Positions 46,888-57,447 of a DNA stretch of 64,000 nt are shown here, piece after piece. The notes beneath the pieces are model-generated. The model was given only the letters and a program-made list of their open reading frames with translations, was not told where the DNA came from and searched no databases. The DNA is from Trichoplax adhaerens (lineage: Eukaryota > Placozoa > Uniplacotomia > Trichoplacea > Trichoplacidae): contig NW_002060952.1 in assembly GCF_000150275.1 (NCBI RefSeq), positions 1,168,452 through 1,232,451 on the forward strand. Reading direction: 5' to 3'. The position numbers were made by a program, and so were the translations under genes. The stretch's first letter is position 1; the number at the start of each line of letters is the position of its first letter.

Positions 46888-47958
46888 ATGGACGTCAACG
46901 TAACTAATAATCAAAGTATCAAGACTTCTTATTATGCTGCTTTAATTAACACAAGTGTTGGCGTAGTGGCGTTTATTTTAAATCTATCAGTTTGTTTGAT
47001 TATTACCTCACACTCCATTCTACACCAGCCATTTAATCATCTAATATTAAATTTATCTTTTTCTGATCTCTTGGTCTCTTTAGCCGTCTTTTTCAACGGA
47101 ATTTTAGATTATTTTTCTGTACAACGATTTATGTCTTATGAATTGGCTACGGTTATTTGCAAGATTGATATGTCATGTGCTGTAATATCACTACCCGTTG
47201 CTTGCTTAACGTTACTTATGATGAGTATTGAGCGTTATCATGCTGTTGCAATAATCCAATTTCGATCTGTGAAACTATCAACGATACGTAAGGCTATTTT
47301 GATCATTTGGATATTGGCGATTTTGTCAGCAATTATACCGATCATCTCTACTCAGCTAGATCCTATTTATCCAAATGACTGTTTTGTTGGCGGCATTGAT
47401 AATTTTGCCTTGCTAGTCGTAAGCATTATAGCTTTTTCCGTAACATGTGTGGTATCCATCGCGATTATGTTAATATTCTACGGTATCACTATTCATAAAT
47501 TATGCCATAATATGGCTGTCGTCCAACCTTCGCAGACGCGAATTACAAGTAAATGGGATCAAAATATACGACGAACTATTATTCCAATTCTATTTCTGTC
47601 GATTTTTTCATCGATATCTAGCGTTCCTTACGTACTTCTAAATTATTATATTATGTTTAATCAATATTATGCTCCTAATTTCAGAAATCACTTTATTCAA
47701 CGATACCATTCTATATGGTCAGCCTGTGCAATAATGTTTATCTTAACGCCTGTAATTAATCCTCTCTTGTACAATTTGGCTAGTAGTAAATTTCGCGAAG
47801 TAATTCATGAATTAATATGTTGCCGGAATTCATTGGTGAATAAAAGTACAAAGCAATTGAAATCCATTCAAGTAATTACCTGCAGTTCAAGTGTGACTAA
47901 TATTCGAAGCTGTACGGTGAAATCTGAAAAATCATTTAGCTTGAAAGCGCAATTTTAA
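46888..47958 (+). CDS. Class A GPCR, group 3, 356 aa, long tail
   Basis: Intact seven-helix receptor. Sequons are at N4 and N8. Key residues are N32 (TM1), D60 in LSFSD (TM2), C91 (TM3), ERY at 115-117, W141 and P151 (TM4), C165 in ECL2 and NPLLY at 291-295. TM6 ends FSSISSVP, with Ser in place of the toggle Trp. The tail of about 61 residues is the longest in the window. It has CC after helix 8 (palmitoylation candidate) and many Ser/Thr, likely kinase and arrestin sites. The nearest relative is the pseudogene at 50.5 kb, and it shares the group-3 RQPF/HQPF and GILDY motifs. A solo LTR begins 142 bp after the stop codon. The ligand is unknown. Confidence 0.95.
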   Translation: MDVNVTNNQSIKTSYYAALINTSVGVVAFILNLSVCLIITSHSILHQPFNHLILNLSFSDLLVSLAVFFNGILDYFSVQRFMSYELATVICKIDMSCAVISLPVACLTLLMMSIERYHAVAIIQFRSVKLSTIRKAILIIWILAILSAIIPIISTQLDPIYPNDCFVGGIDNFALLVVSIIAFSVTCVVSIAIMLIFYGITIHKLCHNMAVVQPSQTRITSKWDQNIRRTIIPILFLSIFSSISSVPYVLLNYYIMFNQYYAPNFRNHFIQRYHSIWSACAIMFILTPVINPLLYNLASSKFREVIHELICCRNSLVNKSTKQLKSIQVITCSSSVTNIRSCTVKSEKSFSLKAQF

Positions 47959-48099
47959 ACTCATACCAGTTTAAGACTACTGCAATATTCAAAGGTTAAG
48001 TTTTTTGTATAAGCCAGCACGGCAAGGAATATTTTTTGTTATAGCGAAATCTGTTACAGTATTCTGTTCAAATGAATTCTATCAAAGTACATAGGATAC

Positions 48100-48648
48100 T
48101 GTTACGGTGTTGCCTTGTCATTAGGGCAGTTTACTAAGTACAGTAGTAGCTAGTATGGAGAATATCCATATTTATAGTGCTAAGTAAGATAAGTAATGCC
48201 TTAACGTGGATATTGTTTGTAATAGTTCTTTACATATTTGATATTGATTGTTATCGTGTGATAGATAGCAGTAAGATGATTAAGTTCTAGCTGATGATAG
48301 TTGAATTAGATAACCTACGAGCTTCGATTAAGATTAAGTATGAGTAAGAGATTCAAAATATTTACTGATAGAAAAGCTATGTAAGGAGCATCTCAGTCCG
48401 AGATGTTTCTCCTAGTAAGGTATAATAATAATACTATTGTTGTTTACAAATTAGATGGTTCCTATATAAACGGGAACATTTGAGTTGAAAGTGTGGTATA
48501 AAGTTGTAGATGTATCTTTGCTAATAAAAATTTCATCTTTCAGTCTTTTACTGTGTGTGTTTAACATTAAGTAAAAGGGCGTTTAAGTCAGTAGCTACTT
48601 ATAGACTTTTACTGTACATTACCTTGTCGCAGAAGTGAAATTGTGACA
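48100..48648 (+). mobile_element. Solo LTR, family 1 copy 3 (549 bp), TSD GATAC
   Basis: Starts TGTTACGGTG and ends TTGTGACA with an exact 5-bp target duplication GATAC (48095-48099 and 48649-48653). It contains TATATAA (48463-48469) and AATAAA (48523-48528) in the usual LTR order, and a hairpin at 48385-48412. It is inverted relative to the copies at 3953 and 15527. No internal retrotransposon region adjoins. This is the cleanest copy and can serve as the family reference. Confidence 0.9.
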
Positions 48649-48653
48649 GATAC

Positions 48654-49356
48654 TAATACGATAGTAATAGTTTTCCATCTAAGTTACTAGATTATATAGT
48701 CGTAAATTCGATTTCTATCGTAATGATATTTATTTAAATGGCAGCGCAGAATTGCGATAGTGCTACAATTCTAGGTGCCGTTATTATGTCAATAATTGTC
48801 AATATCTTCTATACAATATTGCCATTACAAATTTACGGAAATGCTTAATTTCCTTGCTTGTAAAAAAGATAATACTTATTCGATGCGTTATCTACGATAA
48901 TCTACAATCAAAATTAGCTCCCTATCAAAATCTATATTTATATCTTATTCACCATTTGAATAAAATTATTTATGTAACAGCTGGAGTAAAAAATTTATAA
49001 TATAGCGTAAATGTACCATCTATGAATAATTTATGGATATTGCAAGCTAAAATTATTTCCGCTAGAAATATTGCGCTAGCATGAAAGCAGTAACCAGAAA
49101 CGTCAACTTAATGTTATGTTTAGGAAATTTAAATCTTCGAAAATTATATATATGAATGTATTATCATAATTTATAGAACTACTCTGCTCTAAAGACTACA
49201 TATGCGTCTACTACTGTTAATGATGAGATACATTGAATGATATCAAATGATGGGCTTAAAATATGTATCAAAGGGTGCATTACACCGGTAAGATCGTCTA
49301 GAAGTATACTAGGCCGAATCATAGGACTTAAATACATTAAAAAATTACTACTCACC
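48654..49356. other. Spacer between two LTRs, no gene recognised
   Basis: About 700 bp separate two direct-orientation family-1 LTRs. No Gag, protease, reverse transcriptase or integrase motif is visible, and copy 3 has its own target duplication, so this is not the internal part of one element. Confidence 0.6.
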
Positions 49357-49992
49357 TGGTTACGGTGTTACCTTACAGTTAAGATAGCCTAACAGTAACG
49401 CAGTAGCTATTATAGAAAATATCCAAATCGTAGTATTGGGTAAGATAAGTAATGCATCAACGTGAGTATTACTTGTGATAGCTTATTAAATATTTGATAT
49501 TGATTGTTATTGTGAGTAGAAAGTAGTAAGATAATTCAAATTCTAGTTGGTGATAGCTGCACTAGACAGCATTCATGCTTAAGTTAAGATTTAGTATGAG
49601 TAATAGCNNNNNNNNNNNNNNNNNNNNNNNNNNNNNNNNNNNNNNNNNNNNNNNNNNNNNNNNNNNNNNNNNNTAAAGTATTTACTGATAGGAAAGCTAC
49701 TAATATGTAAGGAATATCTCTATTCGAGATGTCTTTCCTAGTAAAGAATTATAATAATATTGTTGCTGTTTACAATTTAGGCGGTTCCTATATAAGCGGA
49801 AACATCTTGAGTAAGAAGTAGTTGAGCTGAGTTGTGAAAAGTTGTGGATGTGTCTTTTATAATAAAAGTTCTATCTATTCGCTTATTGGCTGTGTGTGTT
49901 TAATGTTTAGTAAAAGCGCTTTTAAATCCGTAGTAACAGCGCTTATAAATTTTTACTTTGAATTTCCCTGTCGTAGAGTTTAAGTTGAGCCA
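49357..49992 (+). mobile_element. Solo LTR, family 1 copy 4, diverged, contains a gap
   Basis: Follows copy 3 along its length from TGGTTACGG to TTGAGCCA, with the TATATAA (near 49790) and AATAAA-type blocks retained. The terminal nucleotides are mutated and the flanks (TCACC / CTGCC) no longer match, so it is older than the other copies. It is interrupted by 66 N at 49608-49673. Confidence 0.78.
49608..49673. other. Assembly gap (66 N)
   Basis: A run of 66 N inside an LTR, a typical place for a repeat-induced assembly break. Confidence 0.99.
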
Positions 49993-50489
49993 CTGCCGCA
50001 GTTAATTTTTGTCATCATTTTAATTCTTTAGAATGAAATAGAAATGGCTCTTAACGAATCTATTACCGGTACTTAAGCATAGCACGGCCTATTTTATCAA
50101 GTAGTAAAATTTCTAACATAAAGGTTATCCATCACGTGCAAGAATTTCGTCCAGTCTAGCTTCTTAAACATCCCAATATAATATTTAATTATACTATCAT
50201 TGACCCAAATTATGCTATTACGTTAAGTTAATCTAAGTCCTGTGCAGAAATCGTCACTCGCGAAATTAAATGCTTTCGACTTTTTACAAAGTAACTACAT
50301 TAAGTTTGCCGCGTGATGATTTATATAACAATGAAACATCAGAAATATGTAAAATTTAGAGCTTGACCATGAAACAAACATTTTGATTCAGAAAAAAGTT
50401 TCAGGGAAGCTTTTAGTCAATATACCTGATTTTATCTCGCCGGCAATTAGTTAAGATATTTGAATTCAACTTAGCTATCATAGTAAACC
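49993..50489. other. 5' flank of the 50.5 kb pseudogene
   Basis: AT-rich DNA. TM1 of the pseudogene could not be recognised here. Confidence 0.35.
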
Positions 50490-51312
50490 TTTCCTTATCC
50501 TTACTATAAACTGTCTCGCTGCAAGTACAATTCTCGACTTAGTGTTAGAATTACTTATTACTAGCATCAGATTCTTAGCGCTAGATTATAAATATTATTC
50601 ACTATGTTAGTGCTTAAGTCGCAATCTATAGCATATTTAACTTGTAAAATTGCGATTTCATATGGTGTAGTCTCCTTACCTAGCGCTTACTTAACGCTAT
50701 TAACAATGAGTATTGAAAGATATCAAGCTATTACTAATGTTCGTGTTCATAAAATGGATTTGGCAGAAATACGTAAAGTAATCGCCCTTATTTGGTTCCT
50801 AGCCTGTATTTCAGCAATAACGCCTATCATGTACACACGATTGGATCTTTATTATCCTTACGAATGTTCTAACGGTCGAATCGACAATTACTTGATGATG
50901 ATGTTCTTCCTTCTTGTACTACTCTTGCATTGCATCATCCCGGTCAGTATGATGTCTATAACTTATATCATGAGGGAAATTTTATTCAACCAGTTCCGTT
51001 TTCTCCTATTAATAAGTGGAAAAGAAAAAGGCAGAGGCGAAATATTATTTCGATTTTATGCCTATCAATTTTTTCTTCTATTTCTAGTATGCATTACTTA
51101 CTACTACTGTACATTTTTATGTCATGTATAATCATCATTATCACGAAAATTTTCGAAATTTATTTCTTGAAAATAATTATCCTTTGTGAGCATCTTTAGG
51201 AGAGCTATTTATTCTTACACCCATTATCAATTCGCTCCTATATAATTTATCAAGTAGTAAATTTCAGGAAAGCATACACTCACTGATAAGCTGCTGCGAT
51301 CTGTTTCTCTAA
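50490..51312 (+). pseudogene. Class A GPCR pseudogene, group 3, related to the 46.9 kb gene
   Basis: A TM2 remnant with NLSLS then a frame change to CLAASTILDL lies near 50490-50560. An open piece from 50604 holds TM3 with its Cys, ERYQAI, TM4 with W and P, the ECL2 motif YPYEC and TM5. The frame then changes near 50960-51040. In the second frame the RRNIISILCLSIFSSISS segment is TM6 (to 51199). A third piece near 51200-51312 is TM7 with NSLLY in place of NPLLY and a short tail with CC. The start and TM1 are missing and at least two frameshifts are present. The two overlapping open pieces are parts of one pseudogene. Confidence 0.9.
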
Positions 51313-54300
51313 CTGATTTAAATTTACTTAAGTCAAGTTTTTTATGTAAGTCTGATTATATATAGTAATTAAGTGGCCTGTTTAGGGTATTTGCACTGCT
51401 TATGCTACTCATTTCTAATTTGATAAAAACTAATTTAAGTCATCACCGTCTACTCCTAATCGAATATACGCGTATCTTTAATAAATAAAAATCAACAAGA
51501 ATTATTGATTACACCCTACATCTTTAATAGACACTAAAACACAGCTCACTATATCTCAAACATCTCCGTCACTGTTGGAACTGAATAACAAATTAACCTA
51601 CATCATCACAGTGAAACGATACTGTAATAAGAGTGTCTCACAATAACTGTCTTAGTCAAAGGGTATTTTCTAAAAGGCTTTTATTACAAGGTTGTAGGAA
51701 TAGTAGAGCAATAATTGATTGCTACAAGAATCTAGTCGAAAATCTAAAGTATTTCGAGCTCAAAGCGAAAAGAAATCTCTTCTCTCTCGTGATCTCATCT
51801 CTGCAGTTCTTAAATACATTTTGCTAGATCCATTTATGACAAATTAATCAATCTACAATCAGACTTGAGTCATCAAATAGAATACTTTTCTCAAGTAGAA
51901 CACCATTATCTTCTACAATCTAAATCATTCTGCTTAAGATATCACTAGTCTTCTATTACCGCCCAGCACCTTTCAGTGTTAAGCATCTTCACAGTTGCAG
52001 TGTTTCTAGTCACATAAATCATGTACCATAATTAGTCAACTGGCTGATATTAGTCATCAACAGTTTCTAATATAGCAGTTATCAATCATCTAATATTAGC
52101 TTCACGATAATATCTATTCTTAGCAACCTAACTATATCAAGTATAGCTATTAACACAATCAAATATATCTATGCTAATAATCAAATATGGGGTACATCAC
52201 TACAGATACCATGATAGTACAGCATTGCAAATGTAATAGCAAAGGTGAGGCTATTCCCTCACGTTTTCGGATCTAGCTATCAGCTGGCTACTTCAACAAC
52301 ATAAGGCTACTTTCTGATGACCTTTTATCAGCAAGATTGGACCCTATATACAGCAGGAAAAGATAATCGCTTATGTTGTACAAGCATAAATTCATCCAAT
52401 ACCACAACATATTTTAGCAGATTCAGCGTTTAGTAGCATCATTTATAAAGAAGCATACAATATATAAAAATATTAAGCCAGAAATCAATTAAAAAGTAGC
52501 ATAAATTCATAGACACACACACATATATATACTCATACTTTCGTATATATTGTGTATATTATACGCAGAAATACTTCAGCTGTGATCACACTATCGGCAC
52601 TTTACGACACGTAACCTTTCTAATTGGAAGTGAATCAAAGTTACGATAGGGATCAAAAGGTAGCATTCTTAGGTAAAGTGTACGACAAATCTATTATGTT
52701 TTTATTATTGTGTTGTTAACTTTATTAATGTGTAAGCTTTCTATTAAGGATCTTTCTTTTCTATTTCATCTGCGTATTTCAGAATAAGTGAAGTATAACA
52801 GACTTATTCTTGTATGAAGGAATAGCGTTGTATATTAATGATAATGGAGAAAGACTAAATCAAGCATCATAAGCAACATATTATGTAGCTTAGGGCAGTA
52901 TTTAAGCAACTTAAATCTTATTGCCGTCAGATAAAATTAAAACTTCAAGAATAAGAATGCGTATGATATTTGGATATATCTAGTTTTTATCTCCTTGGAT
53001 TATACCAAACAAAAGTATTATCGTACAACTGATAATAAGATAGTAGCACTAAAGTGCTATTACATTTTATTAATATCCATTGATGGTCGGATGCCATTAA
53101 TAAGTGACCGAAGTATTCCCGTATAATGCTATTATGGAAGTAGACCTATTATTCTAGTAGATAGATTAACCTATTATAACCTTTATCATTTGGCATTTAT
53201 TCGATCACAATTAATTTTTGTTAGCATATACACGATTATTATAGAAATTATAAAACATATGTATTCTTACATGGCTATGATAATGAACGATTCACTTTTC
53301 GCTCAAATTCTTCGATCTCATTAAAATCTGAACTGTAACCACTAAGTCTATCATTTAATCGATTCAAATTAGGTTCTGTACTTGTTCCACATACAAATAT
53401 CTCTTGAAAAAGCGTATGCTCATACGGTCGCATTAGAAAATTAATTAACAAAATATCGTGATGGCTTAAAATGATTTAAAAAAGTAAACGCTCAGGAAAC
53501 CTGCTATCAAGATTCAATCTAGGTTATTTAATAACATAATGTCTGAATAATTCTAATGGCAAATAATCCTTGTATACTTTATAAAATGCGAACAAGCTCT
53601 ACGTTGATAAAATGATAGAATAACAATTATGTTAGCTAATAAATATTAACAAAGATTGATTTTTATAGCCTTGTCAAGTTAGTATTTATATCATAGTTAA
53701 TAATTTCAAAAGGCCCAAGCTTGAAAACGTTACCAAGATCCTCTTGAAGAAATTATCGAGCCGTATTATAAAAATAAGCGAAGTTACATTTCTTAGCTCT
53801 TCCATTCATTTATTATATCGTATTAGCTTTTTAAAAGTAGGCTAAGTTCTCAAGATTGACTAATCTGTCGTTAAAAGTAGCCGTAACGTAGTAGTGTTTA
53901 TAACGCGCTGTTATGACCCATAATATATACCCAAGAACGGTATTACTACATCTTGTTGCAGAGATTGGTACTTGAATAACTTCATAGTGATAAAATCAAA
54001 CTCAAAATTATTTAAAATTAATTTACTACTACCTTTACTAACTTTTCCCTAGTTAATTATTTTCTGTATTTCCTACGCTAATGTTAGTAACAATAAATAT
54101 AATGCAGAATTTTTTATTCGTGTTAAGTATGTAAGTAGTATTGCTCTTATATATTTTTCAAAATAATTATTAATGCACAGCATATTCAACAAAATCATTC
54201 TGGAGTATTACTGTGATAGTAGCATAAAATATAATGTAGTGACAGTAAATACTTACTAATACACCCCCACCATGAACCATTACCACTCGATATTTCTGAA

Positions 54301-55794
54301 AATGTAAGAATGGATTATTTTCGATAGTCTTACTGTCATACACTTAATATGCAGATGTTGCGTTTTAGTGTAAGTATAATAAAGATCATTGATGTTAAAT
54401 GTATGTGAAAGTCTATGAAATTGATCTCACATTATTGTTTATAGGCCTCGATGTAACTATCAAGACTTTGTACTCTACAAAATTACCATAATGATTCAAG
54501 AAGGATTATTGCAAGTATTGTAGATTCCTGAATGTATACCTCGTATTAGATGGTGACCTTTTACCTTTACTGAGATCATTTCAAAAGTCATTGTTTGGCT
54601 ATAAATGTTTCGGTCTATCGAATTTGATTCCAAGAGTGGCAAGTTTTATATAAAATGATTGTGGAATCGATAGCTGGAACATAATTGTTCGCTCGACGGT
54701 AATAAAATTAGTTCTACATCTCGTCAACGCTATTCACGACAGTAGGATTCGTCACTATAGGCAACCGATATTAATGGTATTGCCAGTGTGCATTAAACTG
54801 TTTGGCTCGGCTATTAAATTCAACATCCAACACTTTCTTATTAAAATCCGTTAAAGTATTAGTAAGATAATTTTAAATTATTTTAATCTAAAATGTACAT
54901 GACGAAGTTAGTAATTACGTGTCATTAACTATATACAGTACTATGTAATGGAATTCGATGCTTGAAAAAACAATTTACTTAATTTTAGAATTTTTAGTAA
55001 CAAAGCCCTGTATTACAATACCCTTTATCCTATCGCACGAGTCTATATACTAGTTGCCTTGTGTCTTATTCTAGGTTCAATGTTAATCAAAATATTCGTA
55101 AACAAAAGAATAATAAAAATTAATAACACAGTTAATGCAACATGGAGTAATCAATATAGCCCAAAACAGCTTTAGAAATCTATATCCTAATAATACTCAC
55201 CATGTTAAAATAATATTTTATATATGATTCAATTTATAATCAAATCCTATATCTAATTTCACACATAAAATAAGAAGTTCACAGAATTATTTTCCACGCT
55301 TTAGTACGTATGAGAACAAAAAATGGTAAAATCATCGTATTGGAGATAAACAAAATTAATAAAAATAAACTAAGTTTCCAATCTATCCTACACTAATATT
55401 TGAAATTCCTTATCGGCAGTTTCTGATTAATGCAAAGAATAAAATATTTCCATTTAAAAACTATTCCAATATGAATTGGATGGCACATAGGTAAATATTG
55501 TTGTTTGTAGTATATGCAAGATATCGTTTGATTAACTTTTTATCGGCTTCCATAGATCAACTCGACATGCGAACTAATTAGCTTCTTGGCTAAGGATTGG
55601 AAATAGATCGAAGCTCACGTCATCTTCGACTCTTCTTTTACTCCTACTATTTAGCAAATACTTTGTAGGCTTAGGCTGTCATTAATTCCTTTTAAGAAAC
55701 GAAATACATATCATCCTATATTTGATATGTTAATAATGTGATATTGTTACTTATATAACCAAATAAACTTATTTCTATTTCGTAAGATGAATCT
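51313..55794. other. Long intergenic stretch, no gene recognised
   Basis: About 4.5 kb of AT-rich DNA with no convincing reading frame on either strand. A short (CA)n(TA)n tract lies near 52510-52530, and an inverted repeat TAGCACT-AA-AGTGCTA at 53044-53059. No relation to the LTR families or receptor flanks was noticed. Confidence 0.5.
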
Positions 55795-56412
55795 TATCTT
55801 TTATTTATAAATCTAGAAATAATTAATTAAAACTTCTCAATATCGACTTATTATTATGCATCAATTACGATATTGAATGAGTAGTTTCGTACTGTGACAC
55901 CATCGGTCTCTTTCCTACCAAATAGATGGCATAGTAGATGCTATATATAACAAGCAGGATGATTTATACAGATTAGAACAAATAAAATTTTGATCAGCTG
56001 CCGTTGGTCGAACTAAATTACCTCAATCACATACGTATATGATAATGATAATGGCTGATCGAGCTTCTTCATAGAATAGCTTAAATTGAAACTTGAATTA
56101 GTACCCATCAGCAGTATTATAATTTAATGTTATTGTCTCATCCACTTTGTCTATTTCTTTTTTCTTTCTGAAACATATACAACATATACGGTATGTATAT
56201 GAAGTAGAGTACAAGTATAAAAGGTGATAATTTTTCTTTTTGGAAACATAAGCGATAGCTTTGGTACATTAGGGGAACTTAAATTTGATAGTATCAAACG
56301 TTTTTCTTCTCGGAGTATACCATTTCGTACATCCAATTTCTTAAACAATCATCTGTGAACTATTTAGAATTACAAAATATTCGCAATCGGCTTCGTTCCC
56401 ATTAAAGATACA
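55795..56412 (+). repeat. Duplicated 5' flank of the 56.4 kb receptor
   Basis: Related to 62488-63270 upstream of the 63.3 kb receptor. Shared blocks include the GTAGATGCT-TAT block, a TTTGATCA stretch followed by ACTAAATTA, and TAATTTAAT-TTATTGTCTC. The two receptors therefore arose by segmental duplication of gene plus flank. Confidence 0.7.
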
Positions 56413-57447
56413 ATGAATAATAGTGTTGTACTTAACTACACCGCCAAATATTTCATCAATTCTGGCAATATCAATTTAACCTTCGGTCTCATTGGTTGTA
56501 TCTTGAACGGATTTGTTTGTTACATTATTGGTACTCATAAAAGCCTTCGTCAACCATTTAATTACTTAATATTAAATCTAGCTATATCAGATTTCCTAGT
56601 TTCACTAGCAGTAGCATCAAATAGCATATTAAATTATGTAGCCAGTAGGCATACAGGCCAATTGTTTAATATTATTGATGCAATGAATATCTCATGTAAG
56701 TTCATCATTTTCTGCTGTTTATCATCGTTCTCTTCTACAAGCCTAACCCTACTTGCTATTAGTGTTGAACGCTGTCAGTGTATTACTGCTAAATACAAAT
56801 ATAAAATGAAAATATCTACCGCAAGAAAAGCAATTATCTTGATATGGTTTTTAGCTATTTCATCATCCACTACTTTAGCATATTACGGAAAAGCCGAAAG
56901 GGAAATTGGTTACGACTGCTGTTTTGATCGAATAAAAACCTTATGGCTTTTAATACTTGGTCTTACACTATCAATAGTAACAGCAATATTGCCTATCGCA
57001 TTTATGTCAGTTCTCTACATTTATGTTGCATATAAACTTTATGTAAAATTACAACTATCTAATGAGAGTAATGCTGGTTTTACGGAAAAACGTCGAAAAT
57101 ATTTACGCCGAAGTATTACAGTCATAATTATTATTTCTGTCTTTACATTCACTACTGGATTGCCATTTCTGTTATTACATACAATAGTTATCATAGGACA
57201 TAATAAGACCTTTGGATCATTTCAGCTACATGATAATTTTCTGGGAGGAACAGCTTCGTTCTTGTTCCTTCTATCGCCTATTTTAAATCCTTTGCTGTAT
57301 AACCTAGCAAGTAGTCCATTTCGAAAGGTTATTTTATCTTACCTTCCGCTCTTTCGCAACCATTCGTCCAAATCCATGAAGGGCCAAGCTCTAAAGGTAC
57401 AGTTTATTGGACAACTGAATAATATTACAGATTTACAGAAGATTTAA
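56413..57447 (+). CDS. Class A GPCR, group 4, 344 aa, ERC variant
   Basis: Intact seven-helix receptor, sister of the partial gene at 63.3 kb. Sequons include N2, N8 and N21. Key residues are N32 (TM1), D60 in LAISD (TM2), C95 (TM3), W145 (TM4), a CC pair at 169-170 in ECL2 and NPLLY at 292-296. The DRY-type motif reads ERC at 119-121, with Cys instead of Tyr; its sister keeps ERY. TM6 ends FTFTTGLP, so the toggle Trp is replaced by Gly, as in the 1.1 kb gene. TM4 lacks the Pro seen in groups 2 and 3. The tail of 48 residues has basic and Ser-rich stretches but no Cys, so palmitoylation is not expected. The ATG is conserved in the sister gene. The ligand is unknown. Confidence 0.95.
   Translation: MNNSVVLNYTAKYFINSGNINLTFGLIGCILNGFVCYIIGTHKSLRQPFNYLILNLAISDFLVSLAVASNSILNYVASRHTGQLFNIIDAMNISCKFIIFCCLSSFSSTSLTLLAISVERCQCITAKYKYKMKISTARKAIILIWFLAISSSTTLAYYGKAEREIGYDCCFDRIKTLWLLILGLTLSIVTAILPIAFMSVLYIYVAYKLYVKLQLSNESNAGFTEKRRKYLRRSITVIIIISVFTFTTGLPFLLLHTIVIIGHNKTFGSFQLHDNFLGGTASFLFLLSPILNPLLYNLASSPFRKVILSYLPLFRNHSSKSMKGQALKVQFIGQLNNITDLQKI

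Noticed and set aside
48100-49992. Two family-1 LTRs in direct orientation as the ends of one retrotransposon
   Set aside because: The left copy has its own exact target duplication on both sides, the copies have very different divergence, and the ~700 bp between them shows no gag or pol motif.
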